A stretch of DNA of 49,318 nt from Acidobacteriota bacterium (lineage in GTDB: Bacteria > Acidobacteriota > Terriglobia > Versatilivoradales > Versatilivoraceae). Shown here in pieces: positions 24,650 through 32,387 of this stretch. Made by a program: the position numbers and the translations under genes. The stretch is from NCBI GenBank assembly GCA_022821775.1, contig JAJECY010000233.1:1-49318 (forward strand). Reading direction: 5' to 3'. The first letter of the stretch is position 1. Each line of letters opens with the position of its first letter. The notes under the pieces were generated by a model. It saw only the letters and a list, made by a program, of their open reading frames with translations. It had not been told where the DNA came from and made no database searches.

Positions 24650-25564
24650 TCAAAGGACGGATCGGATTGCTTTTTCCAGAGTCGCCTGATCCTGGTAGTT
24701 GACGAAGTGGTGGCGGATCAACCCCTCCCTGTCTACCAGAAACAGACTGGGGAACAGTTGGATTCCTCCATAGGCCTCCTGAACCTCCGCGGTCAGATGA
24801 CCCACCGGGAAATTGATCTTGTGCTTGTCCAGATAGGCGGCTCGCTCCGAGTCCGGGTATCCCAAGTCCAGGACTCGGTCGGCATTCAGACTGATGACGG
24901 TAAAGTCTTGCGGTCCGAACTGCTCTTGCAGCGAGACCAGGTGGGGAGTGATCTTGACGCAGGGGGGGCAGTGGGTGAACCAGAAGTAGACCAGGCGGGT
25001 TCCCTGGCTGGAATCGAGGCTGAGCTGGTCCCCGTCCAGAAGCCGCATGGTGAATTGAGGGGCCTGCTTCCCTTCCCAACCGGCGATGGAGCGTTCGACG
25101 ACCTTGTTGAAGCGGGGATCCGCCTTGATTCGTTCCAGGTCCACCGAGGCAATCTCACCACTGTCCGGGTCTCTCTCGAAGAACCGGGGCACCCTCCGAT
25201 CGTACTCCACGATCCGGAGAATCACGTCGACCTCTCCCTCGATTCGCAAGTTGAATTGCTCGGCGATTTCGCGAAGCCGGGGCGGTTTACCGTGGGCGGC
25301 ATAGTATTGGGCAACGAAGTGAGGCACCTTGAAGAAGATGTTGTAGAGTCGACTGAGGACCCTGCGCTCCTCGGGTTCGGTGAAGCGCTGGTGCAGTTCC
25401 GTTATCAGGACGGCCTGGCCCGGCTTGAGATGGGTCTTCAGAAAGCCGATGATCCTCTCCTCGGCAGCCCGTTCCCGTTGCTGAATGTCGTCGGACGCCA
25501 GGGTTCCGGCCAGTAGGACAAGGCACAGGGCCAACGGCGTCATTTGCTTCAAGATCCCGATCAT
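24650..25564 (-). CDS. Exported TlpA/redoxin-like protein with N-terminal extra domain
   Basis: In this 304-aa protein the signal peptide is at 1-24 (PLALCLVLLAGTLAS). An unrecognised, mostly helical domain follows at about 25-160 (many charged residues, ALITELHQRF, VPHFVAQYY). A thioredoxin-like domain at about 165-304 has the redox motif C199-PP-C202 (FWFTHCPPCVK) and the cis-Pro region LFPSLFLVD. It is probably a periplasmic thiol-disulfide oxidoreductase or peroxiredoxin-like factor. The N-terminal domain is long for a TlpA and has no recognised function. A second, shorter TlpA-like protein is encoded at 45027-45566. Confidence 0.87.
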   Translation of the reverse strand: MIGILKQMTPLALCLVLLAGTLASDDIQQRERAAEERIIGFLKTHLKPGQAVLITELHQRFTEPEERRVLSRLYNIFFKVPHFVAQYYAAHGKPPRLREIAEQFNLRIEGEVDVILRIVEYDRRVPRFFERDPDSGEIASVDLERIKADPRFNKVVERSIAGWEGKQAPQFTMRLLDGDQLSLDSSQGTRLVYFWFTHCPPCVKITPHLVSLQEQFGPQDFTVISLNADRVLDLGYPDSERAAYLDKHKINFPVGHLTAEVQEAYGGIQLFPSLFLVDREGLIRHHFVNYQDQATLEKAIRSVL

Positions 25565-25674
25565 GTCGACCTCTTCGTTATCCTTGGGGCGTTGATGCTC
25601 AAACCCATCCCTGCCTGACCTCGGCGTCCTCCTTGATTATGCACCAAGGGCGGGTGCACCGCCAGCCCGGAAGG

Positions 25675-26067
25675 ATGTCTCCAGTGGACTCGGAAGGCAA
25701 GCCTCACCCCACAGATTTCTATCGGGGACTGGACCTGTTCAACCGCCGGTTCTACTACGAATGCCACGATCTGTGGGAGGAGGTTTGGGCCGAGGCCAAA
25801 GGGAAAGAGAAGCTCTTCTATCAGGCCCTCATCATGTCGGCCGTGTCACTCTATCACTATGGGAACGAGAACCTGGAAGGGGCCCTGAGCTGTCACCGCA
25901 AGGCTGAGGAGCGGTTCCGCCAGCTCCCCGACCGCTTTCTGGGCCTCGATATCTCGCAATTCGTGGCCGCAATGGAGGCTTTCTACCGCGGCCTGTCCGT
26001 CGAGCATACCCGTTGGACCCGGGAACTGCGAAACAGACCCCGCCCCACCATACAACTGGAAAGCTGA
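25675..26067 (+). CDS. DUF309 family protein
   Basis: This 130-aa all-helical protein matches the DUF309 pattern: an N-terminal FNRRFYYECHDLWEEVW segment with H31 and acidic partners, then a FYQALIMSAVSLYHYGNENLEGAL helix. The family is widespread and its biochemical role is unknown. The start is uncertain: the ATG at 25675 directly follows GGAAGG (too close for a normal ribosome site), and an ATG at 25639 is also in frame. It is divergent from the TlpA-like gene and convergent with mqnE across a gap holding repeats. Confidence 0.82.
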   Translation: MSPVDSEGKPHPTDFYRGLDLFNRRFYYECHDLWEEVWAEAKGKEKLFYQALIMSAVSLYHYGNENLEGALSCHRKAEERFRQLPDRFLGLDISQFVAAMEAFYRGLSVEHTRWTRELRNRPRPTIQLES

Positions 26068-26111
26068 GCCAGGACATCGAGGACGGTTCCGCGGGCCACG
26101 GCGAGAGGAAT

Positions 26112-26205
26112 GGCCACAAAAGGCACAAAAACACAAAAAGAACCACCGGGGCGGCAAGACTCCAAGTCAAGAAACTCAAGAATCACTCCCCCCTTGAGGG
26201 GGAGT
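26112..26205. repeat. CACAAAA mini-repeat followed by strong hairpin
   Basis: CACAAAA occurs three times at 8-9 bp spacing from 26114 to 26140. At 26185-26205 a perfect 8-bp stem (ACTCCCCC and GGGGGAGT) closes a 5-nt loop. The hairpin lacks a T-run, so it is not a classical terminator, but it sits between the convergent ends of DUF309 and mqnE and could block transcription or stabilise 3' ends. The sequence after it (GGAGTCGGAGAGGTCGAGCC) looks like a dispersed intergenic element. Confidence 0.45.
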
Positions 26206-26290
26206 CGGAGAGGTCGAGCCGAATGGCGAAGGCCGATCCGGTGGGGGGCAGACGCCGACGCCCGCGAACGGCAGCGCCGAATGCGGTCCT

Positions 26291-27376
26291 TCAGGCGGCG
26301 GCGACACGGTTGACCGGCCGGTAGAGCGTGTCTCGTTCAACCGGTTCCCGGCCGGCGTCCCGAATGAGATGCTCGATTTCAGGACGGGTCAGGCCAAGGG
26401 GCGTCTGGGCCCCGGCCATGTGAACGATCTTTTCTTCCACCACCGTCCCATCCAGATCATCGGCCCCGTAGTGGAGTCCGATTTGAGCGGTCTTGGCGCC
26501 GATCATGATCCAATAGGCCTTGATGTGGGGAAAGTTGTCCAGCAGGAGACGGCTGACCGCGATGGTTCGAAGGTCCAGCATGGCGGTAGGCGAGGGCAGG
26601 TGATCCAGTTGCGTGTTCGCAGGGTGGAAGGCCAGCGGGATGAAACACTGAAAACCCTGTGTCTCGTCCTGCAGTTCCCTCAACCGGACCAGGTGGTCGA
26701 CTCGATCCTCCACGGTTTCCACATGTCCGTAGAGCATGGTCGCATTGGACTTCAATCCGCAGAGGTGCACCCTCCTGGCGATCTCCAGCCAGCGATCGCC
26801 CGACACCTTGTGGTCGCAAATGAGGTTGCGGGGACGCTCGGCAAAAATTTCGGCCCCTCCCCCGGGGCAACTGTCCATTCCCGCTTCCCGAAGGGCCTGG
26901 ATGGTCTCGTCGATGGACAACTTGGCCCGGCGGGACAGGAAATCGAGCTCAACCATGGTGAAGGCCTTGAGATGAACCTTGGGGAATCGCTCCTTCAAGC
27001 CGCTGAGCAGGTCGGTGTAGTAGGAGAAGGGTAGATAGGGATGCAAGCCGCCCACGATGTGAAACTCGGTCACCGATTCGCTATACCCCATGGAGGCGTG
27101 ATGATAGGCCTCCTCCAGCGACATGGTGTAGCCGCCCTTGCCGGGTTTGCGGGCGAAACCGCAGAACTTGCAGTCGACCACGCAGACGTTGGTGGGGTTA
27201 AGGTGGCGGTTGACGTTGAAATACCCGACGTTCCCGTTCCATTTTTCCCGGACCCGGTTGGCCAGGGCCCCCACGGTATGCAGATCCGAAGTGCGATAGA
27301 GAGCGACCCCCTCCTCGAAAGACAATCTCTCCCCCGAGAGAACCTTGTCGCTGATCCGTGCAAGCTCGGAGCCCAT
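26291..27376 (-). CDS. mqnE: Aminodeoxyfutalosine synthase (radical SAM)
   Basis: This 361-aa radical SAM enzyme has a cluster motif C65-xxx-C69-xx-C72 (CVVDCKFCGFARK). The GGLHPYLPFSYY segment, LKAFTMVELDFLSRR, and SCPGGGAEIF are typical of MqnE, which joins 3-[(1-carboxyvinyl)oxy]benzoate with SAM to give 6-amino-6-deoxyfutalosine in the futalosine route to menaquinone. MqnC and CofH are relatives, but length and N-terminus fit MqnE. I chose the ATG at 27376; a TTG at 27391 is the only in-frame alternative and neither has a ribosome site. No other menaquinone gene is nearby. Confidence 0.93.
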   Translation of the reverse strand: MGSELARISDKVLSGERLSFEEGVALYRTSDLHTVGALANRVREKWNGNVGYFNVNRHLNPTNVCVVDCKFCGFARKPGKGGYTMSLEEAYHHASMGYSESVTEFHIVGGLHPYLPFSYYTDLLSGLKERFPKVHLKAFTMVELDFLSRRAKLSIDETIQALREAGMDSCPGGGAEIFAERPRNLICDHKVSGDRWLEIARRVHLCGLKSNATMLYGHVETVEDRVDHLVRLRELQDETQGFQCFIPLAFHPANTQLDHLPSPTAMLDLRTIAVSRLLLDNFPHIKAYWIMIGAKTAQIGLHYGADDLDGTVVEEKIVHMAGAQTPLGLTRPEIEHLIRDAGREPVERDTLYRPVNRVAAA

Positions 27377-27502
27377 TTGACGAGTGTTCAACTACCGACC
27401 CTCCCTTCCCGAACCGGCATCCTTCCGTCCCGGCCAGTCGAAAGCGATCATAGCCGAGGCTCGCGAGCGGTGTCAAACGGCCCGAGGAAGCTTCATTGGC
27501 CG

Positions 27503-27567
27503 TTGCTTCGTGGCCCTTCATGGTCCTTGGTGCCCCTTCGTGGATATCTTTTGGTCTTTTCCGAATT
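27503..27567 (-). repeat. CACGAA-family intergenic repeat
   Basis: The minus strand reads GGAAAAGACC, then AGATATCCACGAAGGGGCAC, then CAAGGACCATGAAGGGCCAC and GAAGCAAC. It aligns along its length with the copy at 49213-49281. It lies in the 295-bp divergent region between mqnE and the PSCyt1 gene; nothing else in that gap is recognisable. Confidence 0.65.
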
Positions 27568-27671
27568 GAGAGGCGGCGTTTCCGGCCACGGTCCGCAGAT
27601 GCGGGTTAGTGGTGGAAAACGGGCGCTCGCCAGCCTATAATTACGGCTGATTCCGACTCCAGGGGAACATC

Positions 27672-30284
27672 ATGCGAGGCTGTCTTCCGGTGCGAACGGT
27701 CCAATGTCTTGCAGGCCTGGCTGTGCTGGGAATCGCGTCCCTGGTCCAGGCCGCCGCCGATCCCACCTCCCAGGCGGCTCATGCCATTTTGCAGAAGCAC
27801 TGCCTCTCCTGCCACGGAGCCGGCCAGATGTCGGGCCTGGACCTCAGGCAAAGAGAGAGCCTGTTGAAAGGCGGCAGCCGCGGGCCGGCCGTGGTCGTCG
27901 GCGATGCCTCTCAGAGCCTCCTCTACCGTTCCGCCGCCCACCTCGGCGAGCCCAAGATGCCGCCCGGCAGCCGCAGGCCCCTGCCCCAGGGAGACCTGGC
28001 CATCCTGAAGGAATGGATCGAAGCGGGGGCCCCGTACCCCGAAGCGGGCGCGGCCGCCGGAGAGCCCTCCTGGTGGTCGTTGAAGAAGCCGCGCCGCCCC
28101 CAAGTGCCGCAATTGGATGAGAGCGCTCCCAATCCCATCGATGCCTTCATCCTGGCCAAGCTGCGGGAGAGGGATCTCGAACCGGCTCCGGAGGCCGACA
28201 AGGCCACCCTGCTTCGCCGGGCCTACTTCGACCTGATCGGTCTGCCGCCGACTCCGGCCCAGGCGGATCGATTCCTGCAGAATACGTCCCCCGATGCGTT
28301 CGAAGAGCTGATCGACGAGCTTCTGGCATCCTCCCACTACGGCGAACGCTGGGGGCGGCACTGGCTGGATGTCGTCCGCTACGCCGACAGCGCCGGGTTC
28401 GAAGGCGACGTCTTCTATCCGAACGCCTGGCGCTACCGGGACTATGTGATCAAGTCCTTCAACGAAGACAAGCCCTACGATCGCTTCGTCCAGGAGCAGA
28501 TCGCCGGGGACGAGCTGTTCCCCAACAACCTGGAGATGGAAGGCTTCTACGACATTGACCCGGAAAAGCTGGAACACATGGAAGCCCGGATCGGAACCAC
28601 GCTCTACACCTTCGGACCGGAAATCCAGGAATCCCACCTGGACGCGGAACGACTGCGCTACGAACGGCTCACCGACGCGGTCGATACCACCGCGGCGGCG
28701 TTCATGGGGCTGACCCTGGAGTGCTCGCGCTGCCACGACCACAAGTTCGATCCCTTCACCCAGAAGGATTACTTCCGGTTGCAGGCCGTCTTCGCCGCCA
28801 GTTCCCGCAAGACCATCCCCGTGGTCAGCAGCATGTCCACCGGTCATCGCCGCGAAGATTACCACCGCATGATCGCCCTGGCCGAAGCCAGAGCCTCCTA
28901 CCAGAGGTTCGAAAAGCAGGTCAAGGACCGGGTCATCGAAATCAAGAAGAAGGACTACCCCCCCGAGGTGGTGCGCGCCTACGAGGTGCCCATGGAGGAG
29001 CGCAGCGCCCGGGAGCTGGAGTTGGCCGCACCCCTGGCCCAGTTCTACATGGACATGAAGATCGAGGATCATCTCAGCGATGAGGAGACGAAACGCCACG
29101 GAAAGCACATCCGTAAGCTGGCCCGGGCCGTGCTTGACGTTCCCGTGGAGGACGCTTCGCACCGGGTGAAATACCAGGGGTTCTTCGACGTGCCCTCGGC
29201 CACGGTTCTGGGACACCTCAAGCCCGAGCTGGTTCCGGACACCTACCTGTTGAACCGCGGCGAGCTGTCGCTGAAAAGAGAGATCGTCCATCCGGGGCTG
29301 CCGGCGGCCCTGCGCGGCGGCAGTGTTCCCGACACGCTGTCCATGGATCCCTTCGGCCCGCGCTACCGCAAACAGTTCGCGCTCTGGCTGACGCGCCCCA
29401 CCCATCCCCTCACGGCGCGGGTCATGGCCAACCGAATCTGGCAGGGCCATTTCGGACACGGCCTCGTCCGCACCTCGAACGACTTCGGCCGCCAGGGCGG
29501 CCGGCCCTCCCACCCCGAATTGCTGGACTGGCTGGCCACCGAGTTTGTCGACCGGGGATGGAGCGTCAAGGCGATGCACCGGTTGATCATGCTCTCGGAC
29601 GCCTACCGGCGGGACAGCCGCTACACCACCGCAACCCACCGGCAACGGGATCCTGAAAACCGTCTCTTGTGGCGCATGAATCGCCGCCGCCTGGAAGGAG
29701 AGGCGGTGTGGGATTCGCTGCATGCGGTGGCCGGCAACCTGAACCCGGCCATGGGAGGACGGCCCACCATTCCCCCGCTCTCCAAGGTCGAAATGAGTTC
29801 ACTGCGCATCAAGCCCTGGTGGGCCGTATCGGAAGACCCTGCCGCCGGCAGGCGCCGCGGCGTCTACATCCTGGCCCGGCGCAACTTCACCTTCCCCATG
29901 TTCGACAAGTTCGACGTGCCCAACTCCTCGGTGAGTTGCGCCGGACGGGAAGTGACCACGGTCGCCCCCCAGGCTCTCTGGTCCCTGAACAACGACGCCT
30001 CCTTCAGGCAGGCCCGGGTGCTGGCGGACCGCCTGGTTCGCGAAGCCGGCCCCGGTCCCGAAGACCAGGTGGAGCTGGCCTGGAAGCTGGTGCTGGCCAG
30101 GCCGCCGACGGCCGACGAAAGGCAGGAGGCAATCACGCTGTTGTCAAGACTGACTTCGAGCAATGGAAGTCGGGCATCGCATCCCTCCGGCGAAGGTGCC
30201 GAACCCGCGACCGGGCAAAGGGAGGCCTTGACTCAGCTTTGCCTGGCGATGTTCAACTTGAGCGAGTTCTTCTACATCGATTGA
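27672..30284 (+). CDS. PSCyt1-DUF1549-DUF1553 heme-binding exported protein
   Basis: This 870-aa protein has a signal peptide (about 1-28, VLGIASLVQA) and a planctomycete-type cytochrome C domain with heme motif C44-LS-C47-H48. Residues about 128-360 are DUF1549 (PNPIDAFILAKLRERDL, HYGERWGRHWLDVVRYADSA) with a second CxxCH at C351-C354-H355 (CSRCHDHKFDPF). After a charged helical linker comes DUF1553 (RKQFALWLTRPTHPLTARVM, then RIWQGHFGHGLVRTSNDFG), ending in the conserved FDVPNSSVSC and VAPQALWSLNN. Family members are common in Planctomycetota, Verrucomicrobiota and Acidobacteriota and their function is unsettled. It is followed by its usual DUF1501 partner. A strong AGGGGAA precedes the ATG. 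Confidence 0.95.
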   Translation: MRGCLPVRTVQCLAGLAVLGIASLVQAAADPTSQAAHAILQKHCLSCHGAGQMSGLDLRQRESLLKGGSRGPAVVVGDASQSLLYRSAAHLGEPKMPPGSRRPLPQGDLAILKEWIEAGAPYPEAGAAAGEPSWWSLKKPRRPQVPQLDESAPNPIDAFILAKLRERDLEPAPEADKATLLRRAYFDLIGLPPTPAQADRFLQNTSPDAFEELIDELLASSHYGERWGRHWLDVVRYADSAGFEGDVFYPNAWRYRDYVIKSFNEDKPYDRFVQEQIAGDELFPNNLEMEGFYDIDPEKLEHMEARIGTTLYTFGPEIQESHLDAERLRYERLTDAVDTTAAAFMGLTLECSRCHDHKFDPFTQKDYFRLQAVFAASSRKTIPVVSSMSTGHRREDYHRMIALAEARASYQRFEKQVKDRVIEIKKKDYPPEVVRAYEVPMEERSARELELAAPLAQFYMDMKIEDHLSDEETKRHGKHIRKLARAVLDVPVEDASHRVKYQGFFDVPSATVLGHLKPELVPDTYLLNRGELSLKREIVHPGLPAALRGGSVPDTLSMDPFGPRYRKQFALWLTRPTHPLTARVMANRIWQGHFGHGLVRTSNDFGRQGGRPSHPELLDWLATEFVDRGWSVKAMHRLIMLSDAYRRDSRYTTATHRQRDPENRLLWRMNRRRLEGEAVWDSLHAVAGNLNPAMGGRPTIPPLSKVEMSSLRIKPWWAVSEDPAAGRRRGVYILARRNFTFPMFDKFDVPNSSVSCAGREVTTVAPQALWSLNNDASFRQARVLADRLVREAGPGPEDQVELAWKLVLARPPTADERQEAITLLSRLTSSNGSRASHPSGEGAEPATGQREALTQLCLAMFNLSEFFYID

Positions 30285-30338
30285 CACCGGGGTGGAACCG
30301 AATCGCGACCCGGATCTCCTCAGCTTGGGAGGAAAACC

Positions 30339-31793
30339 ATGAATCCCTACTCCTGCAACCGCCGCGCCACCGCCAGTTCGCGGCGTGAATTCCTGACCCG
30401 GTCCGGGCTGGGGTTCGGGGGACTGGCCCTCAACTGCATGCTGCAGGCGGAATCGGCCGGAGCCGATGCCCCGGCCGCCGCGGCCTACAATCCCCTGGGC
30501 GTCAAGCCCCCCCACTTCGCGGCCAAGGCCAGGAGCGTCATCTTCATCTTCCTGCAGGGTGGCCCCAGCCAACTCGAAACCTTCGATCCAAAGCCCGAGT
30601 TGCAGAAATATGACGGCCAGTATCTTCCTCCCAGTTACTTGAAAAAGGGCATCGGCCTGGCCCAGATCAAGGCGGAGGAATCCAAGCTGATGGGGACACG
30701 ACGTGTTTTCAGGAAGCACGGCCAATCCGGACTGGAAATCTCAGACCTTTTCCCGAAGCTCTCGGAATTCGCCGACGACCTCGCGGTCATCCGCTCCTGC
30801 TACCACGAGTCCTTCATCCACGGTCCCGCCATCACCATCATCCACACGGGGTCCCTGCTGATGGGACAACCCAGCATGGGGGCCTGGGTGCTTTATGGCC
30901 TGGGGAGCGAAACCGACAACCTGCCGGCCTACATGGTGATGGCCGACGACTACATGCGCAACAGCAAGTCGGTGATCGGATCCGGCTTCCTGCCGGCCGT
31001 CTACCAGGGAACCGTGCTTTCCACCCAGGGAGCGGCCCTGGAGAATCTGCAGCCTCCCGGTCCGGTCACTCAGGAGAACCAACAGGCCATCCTGAGCCAG
31101 CTCAAGCAATGGAACCAGCGACACCTGGCCGACCGCTCGGACGACAGCAGCCTGGCGGCCAGGATCAGGAACTACGAACTGGCCTTCCGCATGCAGATGG
31201 CCGGTCCCGAATTGATCGACCTGAGCCGGGAGCCCAAGCACATCAACAGGTTGTACGGCCTGGACACCAAGGAGACGGCCAACTTCGGACGGATGTGCCT
31301 GCTGTCACGCAGGATGGTCGAGCGTGGAGTTCGCTTTGTCCACCTCTACAACAGCGACTGGGACGGCCATGGAGAATGCGACAAGAATCATCGTGAAAAT
31401 GCCATAAAGACGGATGGCCCGGTGGCGGGTCTTCTGGCTGACCTGAAACAACGAGGCATGCTGGACAGCACCCTGGTGGTCCTCGCCGGCGAGTTCGGCC
31501 GCACCCCCATCATGCAGGGCAAGGAGGGACGGGACCACAGCCCCTACGGCTTCTCGGTGGTCATGGCCGGAGGAGGCATCAAGGGAGGCAAGGCCATCGG
31601 AGCCACCGATGAGCTGGGCTTCTACGCGGCCGAAGACAAGGTCCATGTCCACGACATGCATGCCACCATGCTCGAACTGCTGGGACTGGACCACCACAAG
31701 CTGAACGTCAAGGTTTCCGGACTGGAAAAACGCCTGACCGGCGTCGGAGAGGACGGGAACCACAGCGTGGCCAAGCGGCTGCTGGCCGGCTAG
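30339..31793 (+). CDS. DUF1501 family Tat-exported protein
   Basis: This 484-aa protein begins with a twin-arginine signal (SSRREFLTRSGLGFGGLAL), so it is exported folded. The body is the DUF1501 domain with a sulfatase/alkaline-phosphatase-like architecture: IFIFLQGGPSQLETFDPKP, a conserved H-rich YHESFIHGPAI, LAGEFGRTPIMQ, GRDHSPYGFSVVMAGGG and HMHATMLELLG-type (DMHATMLELLGLDH) segments. The enzymatic role is unknown. GGGAGGAAAACC precedes the ATG. It lies 54 nt after the PSCyt1/DUF1549/DUF1553 gene, the standard pairing of these families. Confidence 0.95.
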   Translation: MNPYSCNRRATASSRREFLTRSGLGFGGLALNCMLQAESAGADAPAAAAYNPLGVKPPHFAAKARSVIFIFLQGGPSQLETFDPKPELQKYDGQYLPPSYLKKGIGLAQIKAEESKLMGTRRVFRKHGQSGLEISDLFPKLSEFADDLAVIRSCYHESFIHGPAITIIHTGSLLMGQPSMGAWVLYGLGSETDNLPAYMVMADDYMRNSKSVIGSGFLPAVYQGTVLSTQGAALENLQPPGPVTQENQQAILSQLKQWNQRHLADRSDDSSLAARIRNYELAFRMQMAGPELIDLSREPKHINRLYGLDTKETANFGRMCLLSRRMVERGVRFVHLYNSDWDGHGECDKNHRENAIKTDGPVAGLLADLKQRGMLDSTLVVLAGEFGRTPIMQGKEGRDHSPYGFSVVMAGGGIKGGKAIGATDELGFYAAEDKVHVHDMHATMLELLGLDHHKLNVKVSGLEKRLTGVGEDGNHSVAKRLLAG

Positions 31794-31843
31794 CCGGCTC
31801 GGAACAGGCTGGCCGAGGCCCAACCGATTCTGCGGTTCATGTG

Positions 31844-32344
31844 ATGCGTTTTCTTCCCCTGACCTTACTGCTGCTCTTCCCGGCCGTGCTTCTCGCGGCC
31901 GACCAGGAGTCCCCTTTCTACAAGGGCAGGATGCGAATCCCCGTGGCCCTGGCCACGGTCGAGGGCATCCGGCTGCCGGCCGCCCGCTATCACCTGGAGG
32001 TCAAGGGAGAGGCTCCGGCCCGCAGGCTGATTTTCTCCTTGAACGGGACGGTGAAGGCCGAGGTCGGGGAGTCGGCCGGACAAGCCCTGGATGCCGCCGA
32101 GGTCCCGTTGGTGGGAACGCACCTGCTCCGTTCCACGGCGGTCAAGCTGGCTCCTGCCAAGGAGCGCCAGCACAGCCGGACGGGCCTGGCCCGCTACCAG
32201 GAGGAAAAGCATCTCTGGGACGGAACCATGAGGGTTTACCTGTCCCCGAAGGACGGCGTTGTGTACTTCGTTTTTCAGGAGCGGCGAAAAAAGCGGCACT
32301 GGAGCCGCTCCAACTTCAGGTTGCAGCGGACACCCTCCCCCTGA
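31844..32344 (+). CDS. Small secreted protein of unknown function
   Basis: This 166-aa protein has a clear signal peptide (MRFLPLTLLLLFPAVLLAA, cleavage before DQESPF). The mature part is beta-rich and basic, with YHLEVKGEAPARRLIFSLNG and YLSPKDGVVYFVFQERRKKRHW; no family is recognised. I chose the ATG at 31844; a GTG sits immediately before it at 31841. It stands between the DUF1501 gene (50 nt upstream) and the second DUF1549/DUF1553 gene (43 nt downstream), in the same direction, so it is probably co-expressed and may be a partner of these exported proteins. Confidence 0.72.
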   Translation: MRFLPLTLLLLFPAVLLAADQESPFYKGRMRIPVALATVEGIRLPAARYHLEVKGEAPARRLIFSLNGTVKAEVGESAGQALDAAEVPLVGTHLLRSTAVKLAPAKERQHSRTGLARYQEEKHLWDGTMRVYLSPKDGVVYFVFQERRKKRHWSRSNFRLQRTPSP

Positions 32345-32387
32345 ATTCGACCTGAAATCCCCTTTCCGAACCCAGGGAGCGCTCGGT

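Noticed and set aside
27606-29723. 705-aa open frame on the minus strand opposite the PSCyt1/DUF1549/DUF1553 gene
   Set aside because: It is an antisense shadow of a well-conserved GC-rich gene, with no domain, signal or ribosome site of its own.
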